This document shows positions 23,851 to 35,683 of a stretch of 64,000 bases of DNA, piece after piece. Made by a program: the position numbers and the translations under genes. The notes under the pieces were generated by a model. That model did no database searches, was not told the DNA's origin, and worked only from the letters and a program-made list of their open reading frames with translations. Numbering within the stretch: the first letter of the stretch is position 1; every line of letters begins with the position of its first letter. This DNA is from Macrostomum hystrix (Eukaryota; Platyhelminthes; Macrostomidae): assembly GCA_950097015.1 (NCBI GenBank), contig CATNEN010000003.1:9901501-9965500 (forward strand), read 5' to 3'.

Positions 23851-24215
23851 TAATCCTGAATCCTTAATGATAATTATTTTTAAGTCGTTACTAACTGAAC
23901 CGGAATGATAGTGAGAAAATTTTTCAGAAAAACTTACAAAAAAAATGTTCTGTCTAAAAATAGTTTCAAGAAGACTCGTGCCTGGAATTGCTTTGTTTAT
24001 CGGAGAACGAAGCTGCGTGATTCGTTAACAAGGCTGTCATTAGCTGCTGGCAAAAAATTATTATTGAAAGTTGTCATATAAGTGATAGTGTTAGCACCTC
24101 CTGTGTGTTACGAGTAAGAGTACATGCGAGCCGACAAAAGAATCCTGTTTTGAACCGGTTTGAAAATACGTCGCTTGCAATTGCAATGTCCAGAATTTTA
24201 TCAGTCAAGCTTATT

Positions 24216-24480
24216 TTAAGGTTTGTAGCCTGTTGGGTTAGAGCGTCGGACTCACGACTTGAAGGTCGGGGGTTCGATTCCCGAATCCACAGAAACAATT
24301 TATGTCCTTTAGCAAGACACTTAACTCTGCATCGCTTCAGTTCACTCAGCTGTTAAATATGTAATGGCTTTTATTCCTGGCCTTTGTCGATGCGGAGGTG
24401 AGTCTGTGACAGGATCAGCGATTTAATCCCAATGCGGATGCATCCATGATGCTGCTATGAAATAATAGGATTAAATGGCG
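24216..24480 (+). mobile_element. tRNA-derived SINE-A copy
   Basis: Head GTTTGTAGCCTGTTGGGTTA and B box GGGGGTTCGATTCCC are followed by TAGCAAGACACTTAACTCTG and TTCAGTTCACTCAGCTG. It ends near an imperfect AAATAATAGGATT tail. Confidence 0.85.
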
Positions 24481-25634
24481 GATGAGTTTAGCAAAAAATA
24501 ATTCCTTTCTTCAAAAACCCAAATGATGTGGATAATATTGTCTTGGCAGCGTCTGCTGAACAACTTCGGCATTAAGGAAGGACTTAAAACGTATTTTTGT
24601 CTGCTCAAGCCACACGTTAATAGTACACAAGGTAGGCAATAACAATAATAAATCCTAAATCTCAGGCGAAAAAGTCTTGCCAATAAACTTTGATAAGTAC
24701 AGTTGAACTAGAATGCGAAATGAAGTTAAATCTAGTGAAAAAAAACATTCATTACTGTGTAGTTTTATTTTTCTGTGAAATTGCATCGATCTATTTCAGT
24801 GTTGGTGAATTTCCGTATTTAGGACAAACACTAAAACAAACACTGAATGCTCTAAATTACCATTATTCTTATTCTATTATTCTAAACGGGATTGGACAAA
24901 GTAAAAAATAATATCTAGTTTTATCAACGCTTGCAAGCATCACATTAACACATAAAATGACAAAAACCTCAACTAATTAATGGGCATGCTTAAAACATGT
25001 TAACTTGGGGTTACTTTGAAAATTAATAATAAGTATAATAATATTCGATTCTCTCTTCTAATGTTAAATCTCTCCTGAAGTACTTATCATTTTTGGTTTT
25101 GGAAACGCCATTTTCAAAGTAAATCAAGGGGTTAATATAATATAATATAAATCTTGATGAGTTATAAAATCGAAGACAATATGACTAATTTAAATCTGCA
25201 TGTAAACTCCTTCATTAATGGCAAAAACTCTTAGAAGCACAAAACAATAACAAAAACGTACGCGATTGACACGAAAAAAGTACGAGCTATTGTGAGAAAT
25301 TTAGCGCAATTACGTAAAAAAGCTTAAAAATTGCAGCGGTTACACAAAATTTAAACAAATTTTACTGCTTTTACTACGAGTTAAAACAAAATATAACACC
25401 ATAAAAAACTGAGTCTGACGCAATCTGCTTTGATAGAAATAGTCAATATATCGATCGTTTTTTATCGTCTGTGTACTTCAAAGTAAAAATCCAAAAGGAA
25501 AGTTTTTGCAGACTTCAAAGCAACTATTTAAAACTATAGTTTAATCGCTTCAGTAAACATATTGTTGTTGATAATCTTCATTTTGGTCAATAGCTGAGAT
25601 TTCCTTTTTTTGATATGTTGTGCTCTGTTGAAGA
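24481..25634. other. AT-rich 3' flank of the GPCR gene, no gene seen
   Basis: AT-rich sequence without exon-like frames. It includes the 3' untranslated region of the minus-strand GPCR, with an undefined end. Confidence 0.5.
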
Positions 25635-28445
25635 TCAACAAATTCGCAATCTTCGAGCCAGACGTCGCAGCTTGGCGCGAAGTACCCGACGAAAGCGCCT
25701 GCCAACCAGGCAGTAGAGATAGAAATTAGCCGAATGGTTGGTGTACATGAGCAGCTTGGCGCTGGTCTCGATCTAAATTTGAAAATATGATAAACAATGA
25801 ACAACTACAGGACGATAACGTAAGCAGGCACACACTCACAGAATGCCTACATCTGCCCGGACTTTCTCATCGTCAGACAGTGTATACACTCTAACTTTTG
25901 CCACAGTTAGGGAGAGATGAGACAGCTAGGGAGGGATGAGACAGCTAGGGAGGGAGATGACACAGCTAGGGAGAGATGAGACAGCTAGGGAGAGATGACA
26001 CAGCTAGGGAGAGATGAGACAGCTGGGGAGAGATGAGACAGCTAGGGAGAGATGAGACAGCTAGGGAGGGAGATGACACAGCTAGGGAGAGATGAGACAG
26101 CTAGGGAGAGATGAGACAGCTAGGGAGAGATGAAACAACTGGGGAGAGATGAGACAGCTAGGGAGAGATGAGACAGCTAGGGAGAGATAAGACAGCTAGG
26201 GAGAGATAAGACAGCTAGGGAGGGAGAAGAGACAGCTAGGGAGGGAGAAGAGACAGCTAGGGAGGGAGAAGAGACAGCTACGGAGGGAGAAGAGACAGCT
26301 AGGGAGAGATGAGACAGCTAGGGAGAGATGAGACAGCTAGGGAGAGATGAGACAGCTAGGGAGAGATGAGACAGCTAGGGAGAGATGAGACAGCTAGGGA
26401 GAGATGAGACAGCTAGGGAGAGATGAGACAGCTAGGGAGAGATGAGACAGCTGGGGAGAGATGAGACAGCTAGGGAGGGAGAAGAGACAGCTAGGGAGGG
26501 AGAAGAGACAGCTAGGGAGGGAGATGAGATAGCTAGGGAGGGAGATGAGACAGCTAGGGAGAGATGAGACAGCTAGGGAGAGATGAGACAGCTAGGGAGA
26601 GATGAAACAACTGGGGAGAGATGAGACAGCTAGGGAGAGATGAGACAGCTAGGGAGAGATAAGACAGCTAGGGAGAGATAAGACAGCTAGGGAGGGAGAA
26701 GAGACAGCTAGGGAGGGAGAAGAGACAGCTAGGGAGGGAGAAGAGACAGCTACGGAGGGAGAAGAGACAGCTAGGGAGAGATGAGACAGCTAGGGAGAGA
26801 TGAGACAGCTAGGGAGAGATGAGACAGCTAGGGAGAGATGAGACAGCTAGGGAGAGATGAGACAGCTAGGGAGAGATGAGACAGCTAGGGAGAGATGAGA
26901 CAGCTAGGGAGAGATGAGACAGCTAGGGAGAGATGAGACAGCTGGGGAGAGATGAGACAGCTAGGGAGGGAGAAGAGACAGCTAGGGAGGGAGAAGAGAC
27001 AGCTAGGGAGGGAGATGAGATAGCTAGGGAGGGAGATGAGACAGCTAGGGAGAGATGAGACAGCTAGGGAGAGATGAGACAGCTTGGGAGAGATGAGACA
27101 ACTGGGGAGACAATTGATTCCAGTTCATCCAGCGATAAAATGTGTGCTAGCATCAGTTTGGGGTAGAAATTACAGTTAAGTGTGGCAGCCTCCCCAGTTC
27201 TAGGGACTTAAAAGATGTAATTTGGTACACGCAGGTGATATTCTATCTGGAAAAGAACGCTAGACAAATTACCAATCTAAACCGGACGTAGGTCTCCTGG
27301 GTGGCGCCACTTAGACGATCGCCCATCAGCGAGATCAACACCTTCAGCACGGTGATTGGCAGGGAGGTGGCTAAGAAGAAGAAGGACACCAGCAGCAGCA
27401 TGACTGTCACTTGTCGGATGCTACGGCTGCGTCTAGCGGCCTCCAGGAACCACTGCTGACGGCGTTTCGACTCCGTAGTTACTAGACGCTGGCTGGACCG
27501 GCTGATGCGGTTCTGCTGACGTCGTTTATCATTGCCAACTGTGCCCATTGTGGACCGATGCCGCAGGCTGGTCAGGCGAAACGACTCGGCGGCGGCGGCT
27601 GCGGCTGCTGCGGCCCCCGGAGATCTGGCAGCTTCTTCTGCGGTGGCCGCGGCTGCGGCGGCGTCGCCAAGAAATCGTCGAGTTGAATGGAGTCGCTTGA
27701 GGATGACGCAGTTGCATGCTAGCAGGACGCACAGAGGACTCAGCGAGTAGAGCACAAAGTCGTACCTGGCAAATTAAAAAGGAATTTGTTCCCGCGTGAT
27801 ACCTGTTCGACAGGACCATGTAGTCGTACAAAAGTCTCACACTCACCAAGCTAGCAACAGCTTCAATCCTTGAAATCTCGGCCTGAGATCGCACAGGTAG
27901 ACAGTTTCATTGTGGCCATCAGCTTTCTGGGATCCGTGCTCCTGGCCTAGCGGTACAAGGTCCAGCACCAGCAGCCAGTGCAGGTTCAGCAGCAAACACA
28001 CCAGCAGCAGTAGCGGCACGCATCGTCGAGTAAGTCCGATGGCTCGTTGCAGCCGCTTGCATGGCCACACAATGGCGAAGCGCTCTACGGCGACTGTGGC
28101 CAAACAGAAGACGGACAGGCAGGAAGCGAAGGTGAGTACGAAGTGAGTAGTGGCGCAGGCCACTGAATGTACACGCTCCAGCTGCATTCCGGTGACATTG
28201 TTGACCCACCGCCGACCTAAGCCGGTCATCAGGATCACCTGATCAGCTAAGCCGATCACAATCAGATAGACGAAGGTGCTCGAAGTCTTTTTACCGTTGA
28301 AGAGTCCCCAAGTGCTGAGCACATTGCCACAGGTGCCCAGTAATAGTAGCAGCGGACTCACGATCACTATCAGCCATTTGTGAGCACGAAATTCAGCGTA
28401 GTCTTCGTATAGAGCCTGTTCGCTTTCTTGAAGCGGCAGCACCAT
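25635..28445 (-). CDS. Rhodopsin-class G-protein-coupled receptor, neuropeptide (FMRFamide-like) type
   Basis: Three exons: 27847-28445, 27273-27765 and 25635-25772 (stop TGA). Donors are CTTG|GTGAGT and ATTG|GTAATT, and acceptors are TTTGCCAG and AAATTTAG. The product is about 409 residues. TM1 has GTCGNVLSTWGLF, TM2 VYLIVIGLADQVILM, and TM3 ends VAVERFAIVWPCKR (ERF in place of DRY). TM5 spans the first junction (WYDFVLYSLSPL), TM6 is VTVMLLLVSFFFLATSLPIT, and TM7 is LLMYTNHSANFYLYCLVGRR. The NHS-NF-YLYC pattern of TM7 is what I recall from FMRFamide- and myosuppressin-like receptors. Intracellular loop 3 is long and carries polyalanine runs and basic residues. The ligand is unknown. Intron 2 (25773-27272) holds a 1.2-kb minisatellite. 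A 23-nt leader exon begins at acceptor CTTACCTTTCAG. Confidence 0.9.
25815..25905 (-). mobile_element. SINE-B fragment beside the intron minisatellite
   Basis: CTACATCTGCCCGGACTTTC then TCATCGTCAGACAGTGTATA matches the SINE-B core in minus orientation (compare 62700-62750). It runs straight into the first unit of the tandem array at about 25905. Confidence 0.7.
25905..27115. repeat. 19-21-bp minisatellite in GPCR intron 2
   Basis: Units are GAGAGATGAGACAGCTAGG and a longer form GAGGGAGAAGAGACAGCTAG. A block beginning at the rare unit TGAAACAACTGGGG (26131) recurs at 26603 with the same succession of variants, indicating a duplication of about 472 bp inside the array. Confidence 0.96.
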
Positions 28446-28483
28446 GGCGTTTTCAGTTGGCTGGTGAACTGAAAGGTAAGGTA

Positions 28484-29930
28484 AGGAAAGGTTGTACGGG
28501 AAGGTAGCTAAAGTACTGGGAAGGTAGCTGAAGTACTGGGAAGGTAGCTAAAGTACTGGGAAGGTAGCTAAAGTACTGGGAAGGTAGCTAAAGTACTGGG
28601 AAGGTAGCTAAAGTACTGGGAAGGTAGCTGAAGTACTGGGAAGGTAGCTAAAGTACTGGGAAGGTAGCTGAAGTACTGGGAAGGTAGCTAAAGTACTGGG
28701 AAGGTAGCTAAAGTACTGGGAAGGTTGCTAAAGTACTGGGAAGGTAGCTGAAGTACTGGGAAGGTAGCTAAAGTACTGGGAAGGTAGCTAAAGTACTGGG
28801 AAGGTAGCTTAAGTACTGGGAAGGTAGCTAAAGTACTGGGAAGGTAGCTAAAGTACTGGGAAGGTAGCTAAAGTACTGGGAAGGTAGCTGAAGTACTGGG
28901 AAGGTAGCTGAAGTACTGGGAAGGTAGCTAAAGTACTGGGAAGGTAGCTGAAGTACTGGGAAGGTAGCTGAAGTACTGGGAAGGTAGCTGAAGTACTGGG
29001 AAGGTAGCTAAAGTACTGGGAAGGTAGCTGAAGTACTGGGAAGGTAGCTTAAGTACTGAGAAGGTAGCTTAAGTACTGGGAAGGTAGCTGAAGTACTGGG
29101 AAGGTAGCTGAAGTACTGGGAAGGTAGCTAAAGTACTGGGAAGGTAGCTGAAGTACTGGGAAGGTAGCTTAAGTACTGGGAAGGTAGCTTAAGTACTGGG
29201 AAGGTAGCTGAAGTACTGGGAAGGTAGCTGAAGTACTGGGAAGGTAGCTGAAGTACTGGGAAGGTAGCTTAAGTACTGGGAAGGTAGCTAAAGTACTGGG
29301 AAGGTAGCTAAAGTACTGGGAAGGTAGCTAAAGTACTGGGAAGGTAGCTGAAGTACTGGGAAGGTAGCTGAAGTACTGGGAAGGTAGCTAAAGTACTGGG
29401 AAGGTAGCTAAAGTACTGGGAAGGTAGCTGAAGTACTGGGAAGGTAGCTGAAGTACTGGGAAGGTAGCTAAAGTACTGGGAAGGTAGCTGAAGTACTGGG
29501 AAGGTAGCTGAAGTACTGGGAAGGTAGCTGAAGTACTGGGAAGGTAGCTAAAGTACTGGGAAGGTAGCTGAAGTACTGGGAAGGTAGCTTAAGTACTGGG
29601 AAGGTAGCTTAAGTACTGGGAAGGTAGCTGAAGTACTGGGAAGGTAGCTGAAGTACTGGGAAGGTAGCTAAAGTACTGGGAAGGTAGCTGAAGTACTGGG
29701 AAGGTAGCTTAAGTACTGGGAAGGTAGCTTAAGTACTGGGAAGGTAGCTGAAGTACTGGGAAGGTAGCTGAAGTACTGGGAAGGTAGCTTAAGTACTGGG
29801 AAGGTAGCTTAAGTACTGGGAAGGTAGCTGAAGTACTGGGAAGGTAGCTGAAGTACTGGGAAGGTAGCTTAAGTACTGGGAAGGTAGCTTAAGTACTGGG
29901 AAGGTAGCTGAAGTACTGGGAAGGTAGCTA
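28484..29930. repeat. 20-bp minisatellite directly 5' of the GPCR leader exon
   Basis: About 71 units of AAGGTAGCTGAAGTACTGGG (28501-29920) with fixed length. Variation is nearly confined to base 10 (A, G or T). On the gene strand the unit reads ...TTCAGC..., so the variable base is the residue before an AG. Nineteen to twenty consecutive units are duplicated 540 bp apart (from about 28861 and from about 29401). Confidence 0.98.
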
Positions 29931-31020
29931 CTAAAGTAGTAGAAGTTGTTTTCAATACCTCACACTAAGAAGGCTGTTAGTTGAATAATTAGAAAGGAGG
30001 AGAAGTAATTGATCGGCAGTTTGATTTGCTTGGCAGAATAATATAGTTGCTAAGGTCACTAATTATTGTGTTTATGGATTTTTTTCACGACCACTTAGCC
30101 TTAAGCAATTATATTGGGATCATTAAAACAGGAAGCAGTAAAGTTGCGACGCTCTGAAGGAAAAACAATGACGCACAATTTCGTGAGACGCCTCGGAAAG
30201 AGTTTTGGCAGGTCGACCGTATGTTGGGGAAATAATTTTTATGGTGCACACGAAAGCGCTTAAAGATTAACTTGTCTCACAGATATTTCTAAATCTTCCC
30301 AAACTGCCTTGCAGCTTGTGTACAAACTCCAAACAGACCAACAGACAACTCGACAGACACAATCCACGCAAATAGCGAAAACCATAAACTCAATTTATAG
30401 CCTTATTAACTATGGGATTATTCTTAAAAATGAAATGGACTATAGCAACAAGCAGGCTTACCGTTTCACAATGAGCTGTCAGAAATCAGTGAATCGACTG
30501 ACTCGAGACTCAGTCTTTTGATTAAAAATTATTATTGAGCCAATCGATGAGCAAGTCTCGTTTGATTGGTCAGATCAAAACAGGAATAGCGAAATACGAA
30601 TTTCTCGATTCTTCTCGAGGAGAATCGGGGCGAATTCCCCCTGCCTACTTTTGCCCAACATGATATCCTGACGTATTTAGATCTTGAGTAGCCTGTGCAA
30701 TAGTCTATAGATGCTCAAATTAAATTGTTTAGCTCTACAGGAAGCGATACGTAAAATTTTAAAAGCTTATAATTCGAAGCATAATTATAGTAAGGACTTG
30801 ATTCATGCCCTCAATGTGTTCTCAACTCCGTTTAGTCGCTAAGCACTATTGGCTAGGATCATGCAAATTGTTTTCTATGCACCATATGATTGCCATCAAT
30901 CTCCATTTCTCCTTCGCCCAACTCGCTTTAACTGTGGAACTATCACGAAGGTATTTCAAATACCCAGTTTTTTCTGCATTCCGAAAAATATTCAAACAAT
31001 CGCAACGAAAATCCCTAACA
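29931..31020. other. Spacer, no gene seen
   Basis: AT-rich unique sequence upstream of the GPCR. An upstream leader exon or promoter could lie here, but I recognise neither. Confidence 0.45.
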
Positions 31021-31024
31021 CGGG

Positions 31025-32283
31025 CTATAATTTTCCACACCCTCAAATTCTTCCCAATCCTCCACACCCTCAGATTCTCCCCCATCCTCCACACCCTCAA
31101 ATTCTTCCCAATCCTCCACACCCTCAGATTCTCCCCCATCCTCCACACCCTCAGATTCTCCCCCATCCTCCCACACCCTCAGATTCTCCCCCATCCTCCA
31201 CACCCTCAGATTCTCCCCCATCCTCCGCAGACTCACATTCTCCCCCATCCTCCACACCCTCAGATTCTCCCCCATCCTCCACACCCTCAGATTCTCCCCC
31301 ATCCTCCACACCCTCAGATTCTCCCCCATCCTCCACACCCTCAGATTCTCCCCCATCCTCCCACACCCTCAGATTCTGCCCCATCCTCCACAGACTCAGA
31401 TTCTCCCCCATCCTCCACACCCTCAGATTCTCCCCCATCCCAAGCAGACTCAGATTCTCCCCCATCCTCCGCAGACTCAGATTCTCCCCCATCCTCCACA
31501 CCCTCAGATTCTCCCCCATCCTCCACACCCTCAGATTCTCCCCCATCCTCCACACCCTCAGATTCTCCCCCATCCTCCGCAGACTCAGATTCTCCCCCAT
31601 CCTCCACACCCTCAGATTCTCCCCCATCCCAAGCAGACTCAGATTCTCCCCCATCCTCCGCAGACTCAGATTCTCCCCCATCCTCAACACCCTCAGATTC
31701 TGCCCCATCCTCCACAGACTCAGATTCTGCCCCATCCTCCACAGACTCAGATTCGCCCCCATCCTCAACACCCTCAGATTCTCCCCCATCCTCCGCAGAC
31801 TCAGATTCTCCCCCATCTTCCGCACCCTCAGATTCTCCCCCATCCCAAGCAGACTCAGATTCTCCCCCATCCTCCGCAGACTCAGATTCTCCCCCATCCT
31901 CAACACCCTCAGATTCTCCCCCATCCTCAACACCCTCAGATTCTCCCCCATCCTCCGCAGACTCAGATTCTCCCCAAACCTCCGCAGACTCAGATTCTCC
32001 CCCATCCTCCACACCCTCAGATTCTCCCCATCCTCCACACCCTCAGATTCTCCCCATCCTCAACACCCTCAGATTCTCCCCCATCCTCCACACCGTCAGA
32101 TTCTCCCCTATCCTCCACACCCTCATATTCTCCCCCATCCTCCACAGACTCAGATTCTCCCCCATCCTCCACACCCTCAGATTCTCCCCCATCCTCCACA
32201 CCCTCAGATTCTCCCCCATCCTCCACACCCTCATATTCTCCCCCATCCTCCACAGACTCAGATTCTCCCCCATCCTCCACAGC
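31025..32283. repeat. 27-bp pyrimidine-rich minisatellite
   Basis: The unit is CCCTCAGATTCTCCCCCATC plus CTCCACA, with a frequent variant CCTCCGCAGACTCAGATTCT. There are about 46 copies. It is open for about 500 codons in two plus frames and also long on the minus strand, because 27 is a multiple of three. I treat these frames as non-coding. Its reverse complement matches the array at 33718-34640. Confidence 0.96.
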
Positions 32284-32654
32284 TGCAATGTGTTGTTAAG
32301 GATCTCAAACTGAGTAAATTCCAAAAAATAAGAAAATGACAAGCTATAGCTAATAGGTCTCAAAGATTTCCAGGGCTTCCTAAATCAAAGTCGCTTCCGC
32401 GCACAGAATGCTGATTGACACTGGAATGCAAATGTGCTGCTGTAAAAACAAAGGGCAAGTGCACTTTCCGACTCGTTATAAAAAAACATGTTGCCAAAAA
32501 TTTTGTTGTCCGATTTAGACTCCAAACCTTGCTTTCGTAATTAGATTCCCAGCATAGATTGAATGCGAAAATATTTATCCCCATCTCCAAAAATATTAGC
32601 ATCCAAATCAAATCTGGCGTCACTTGGAAGCAATAGATAAGCTGCGCCCTTTAT

Positions 32655-33295
32655 ACTGTCACACTCCTCACTCCTCTCACACCCCTCTCCTCTCACACCT
32701 CTCTCCTCACACAGCTCTCTCCTCACACAGCTCTCTCCTCTCACACCTCTCTCCTCACACACCTCACTCCTCTCACACCTCACTTCTCACACACCTCTCT
32801 CCTCTCACACCTCTCTCCTCTCACACCTCTCTCCTCACACAGCTCTCTCCTCTCACACCTCTCTCCTCTCACACCTCTCTCCTCTCACACCTCTCTCCTC
32901 TCACACCTCTCTCCTCTCACACCTCATTCCTCTCACACCTCTCTCCTCTCACACCTCATTCCTCACACACCTCTCTCCTCTCACACCTCTCTCCTCACAC
33001 ACCTCTCTCCTCTCACACCTCACTCCTCACACACCTCTCTCCTCTCACACCTCACTCCTCACACACCTCGCTCCTCTCACACCTCATTCCTCTCACACCT
33101 TTCTCCTCTCACACCTCATTCCTTTCACACCTCTCTCCTCTCACACCTCTCTCCTCACACACCTCTCTCCTCTCACACCTCATTCCTCTCACACCTCTCT
33201 CCTCTCACACCTCTCTCTTCTCACACCTCTCTCCTGTCACACCTCTCTCCTGTCACAGCTTTCTTCTCGCACACCACTCTCCTCACACCTGATCC
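32655..33295. repeat. Approximately 16-bp CT/CA-rich minisatellite
   Basis: Units are CTCACACCTCTCTCCT and close variants (CTCATTCCT, CTCACACAGCTCTCT), about 40 copies with length variation of 14-17 bp. Confidence 0.93.
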
Positions 33296-33717
33296 CTTTT
33301 CATGTATTTTCGAGTAGAATGCCCTAGAAGTAAATCTCGCTCGAATACTCATTTCCTCACCATTTCATCTTCCTTAAAACTCGTAACCCATGCGAATCAT
33401 AAATTCTCACAATTAGTTTCCGATTGTCCAGTTAACCCCTGCATCACACAAAGACAGCAAAGCCGTTTGATTAGCTTGATTAGATTAGCCGTTTAAAAGG
33501 CAGGCGCATCTGCCCACACTTCAAATCGAGTGTGTTAGAATATCGAGCAAAAGATTGCCAAATTAGGGCAAGGCTAATAATCCGAATAAGAAACCGTAAG
33601 AAATTTATTTTATAGAAGTCAGCTTATAGATTAAAGAAATATCCTGGCCAGGCGTTTGTGTAGTACCAATTAAGACTTAAAATATCTTGTTAATTTATTT
33701 GCTCCTACACATATAAG

Positions 33718-34640
33718 ACAATCTGAGGGTGTGGGAGGATGGGAAAGAATCTGAGGGTGTGGGAGGATGGGGGTAGAATCTGAGGGTGTGGGAGGATGGG
33801 GAAGAATCTGTGGGTGTGGGAGGATGGGGGTAGAATCTGAGGGTGTGGGAGGATGGGGAAGAATCTGAGAATGTGGGAGGATGGGGGTAGAATCTGAGGG
33901 TGTGGGAGGATGGGGAAGAATCTGTGGGTGTGGGAGGATGGGGGAAGAATCTGAGGGTGTGGGAGGATGGGGAAGAATCTGAGTGCGTGGGAGGATGGGG
34001 AAGAATCTGAGGATATGGGAGGATGGGGGAAGAATCTGAGGGTGTGGTAGGATGGGGGAAGAATCTGAGTGCGTGGGAGGATGGGGGAAGAATCTGTGGG
34101 TGTGGGAGGATAGGAAATAATCTGAGGGTGTGGGAGGATGGGGAAAGAATCTGAGGGTGTGGGAGGATGGGGGAAGAATCTGAGGGTGTGGGAGGATGGG
34201 GGAAGAATCTGAGGGTGTGGGAGGATGGGGAAAGAATCTTAGGGTGTGGGAGGATGGGGGAAGAATCTGAGGGTTTCGGAGGATGGGGAAAGAATCTGAG
34301 GGTGTGGGAGGATGGGGGAAGAATCTGAGGGTGTGGCAGGATTGGGGAGAATCTGAGGGTGCGGGAGGATGGGGAAAGAATCTGAGGGTGTGGGAGGATG
34401 GGGGAAGAATCTGAGGGTTTCGGAGGATGGGGAAATAATCTGAGGGTGTGGGAGGATGGGAAATAATCTGAGGGTGTGGGGGGATGGGGAAAGAATCTGA
34501 GGGTGTGGGAGGATGGGGAAAGAATCTGAGGGTGTGGGAGGATGGGGAAAGAATCTGAGGGTGTGGGAGGATGGGGATAGAATCTGAGGGTGTGGGAGGA
34601 TGGGGAAAGAATCTGAGGGTGTGGGAGGATGGGGAAAGGG
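33718..34640. repeat. 28-29-bp G-rich minisatellite, inverted relative of the 31-kb array
   Basis: The unit is GAATCTGAGGGTGTGGGAGG followed by ATGGGGAAA, about 32 copies. It carries GGG, GGG, GG and GGGG runs on the plus strand, a G-quadruplex-compatible pattern. The sequence AATCTGAGGGTGTGG is the reverse complement of the core of the 31025-32283 array. Confidence 0.96.
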
Positions 34641-35060
34641 TCTATAAATATACGATTGGGAAGCCCTTTGTAAATAGCTTTTGGATGAAATGGTGCTGTG
34701 CATTTCTGAGATGTTTCTTCTGAGTCTCACCCGATGATTTGAAGAAGACCTGGCCAAGCAGGCGGATTCAAGATCGTTGAAAGATAGCTCCGTACTTTTC
34801 CAAAGCCACTCATACGACATTTTCCCTGGCCTGTGGTTCTGATTAACAGTCAAGATTCATCGGCAGTCAGGGAGCATGACAGACTCGACGACTGACATGA
34901 GTGATAGCGAGCTAAAGAAAGCGCCTATAACCCGTAGTGTACTGAGTTTAGTGCTCAACCGGATTAATAAAGGAATCCCTTAGCTTGAGAAGTACATGGA
35001 CATAATACTTAAACCTGGGAGATAAAGTTGACAATTTTCTTTCTGTCGAGACTTACTGAA
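34641..35060. other. Unique spacer, no gene seen
   Basis: A minus frame through 34640-34853 continues into the neighbouring array and has no recognisable domain. Confidence 0.4.
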
Positions 35061-35064
35061 GGAA

Positions 35065-35545
35065 GCGCATCTAGAATCGAAGCAAGAACCAGAGCTGGAA
35101 CCATAACTGGAATCGAAGCAGGAATCGTAGCTAGCAACATAACTGGAATCGAAGCAAGAATCAAAATTAGAACTAGAACTGGAATCGAAGCAAAAATCGT
35201 AGCTAGAACCAGAACTGGAATCGAAGCAAGAATCAAAATTAGAACCAGAACTGGAATCGAAGCAAGAATCAAAATTAGAACCAGAACTGGAATCGAAGCA
35301 AAAGTCATAGCTAGAATCAAAGAGTCTTATCTGCAATCGTAGCAAGCTACATTTTACATCTTTAGTACAATAAACTGCGTATGAGGAATCGTAGCAAGAA
35401 CTATAAAGCTAGAAGGAAGTGAATCAGGAATCGCAGCAGGTTTTTAGATTAAACAAAGGTAATCAGGAATCGCAGCAATTACTGAAACCAGATTCTAAGC
35501 AAGAATCGTATCAGGAATCGCAGCAAGATTTATTGCTAGTATCGC
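35065..35545. repeat. Degenerate repeat around GAATCGAAGCAAGAATC
   Basis: Roughly 36-bp units containing AACTGGAATCGAAGCA and AGAATCAAAATTAGAACCAG are fairly regular to about 35310. More diverged pieces (AATCGCAGCA, CAGGAATCG) continue to about 35545. It lies in the 3' flank of the ZC3H4-like gene. Confidence 0.85.
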
Positions 35546-35683
35546 GACTGTATCGTGACAAGAAAAAAGCAAGTGAGAAGCAACAAAGCAACAAATGTTA
35601 ATAGTAAATAATAAACTGCAACACATAGCAGTTGATATGATCGATGATCTGAACATGTACAATAGTTTGTGTTATTGTCCCAC

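Noticed and set aside
24220-24295. tRNA gene
   Set aside because: A and B boxes are present, but the acceptor stem does not pair. The sequence continues into a conserved SINE tail shared with 20.6 and 53.6 kb.
30805-32339. Open frames of about 500 codons (Pro/Ser-rich on plus, Gly/Glu-rich on minus)
   Set aside because: They are produced by a 27-bp tandem array whose period is a multiple of three. Several frames on both strands are open at once, with no domain, no codon bias and no splice context.
32624-33292. SHTSLLSHLSPLTP repeat protein on plus
   Set aside because: CT/CA-rich array with a period near 16 bp and no supporting feature.
34239-34853. Minus-strand 204-codon frame with a unique N-terminal part
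   Set aside because: About two thirds is the G-rich array. The unique portion shows no family motif and no plausible splice partner.
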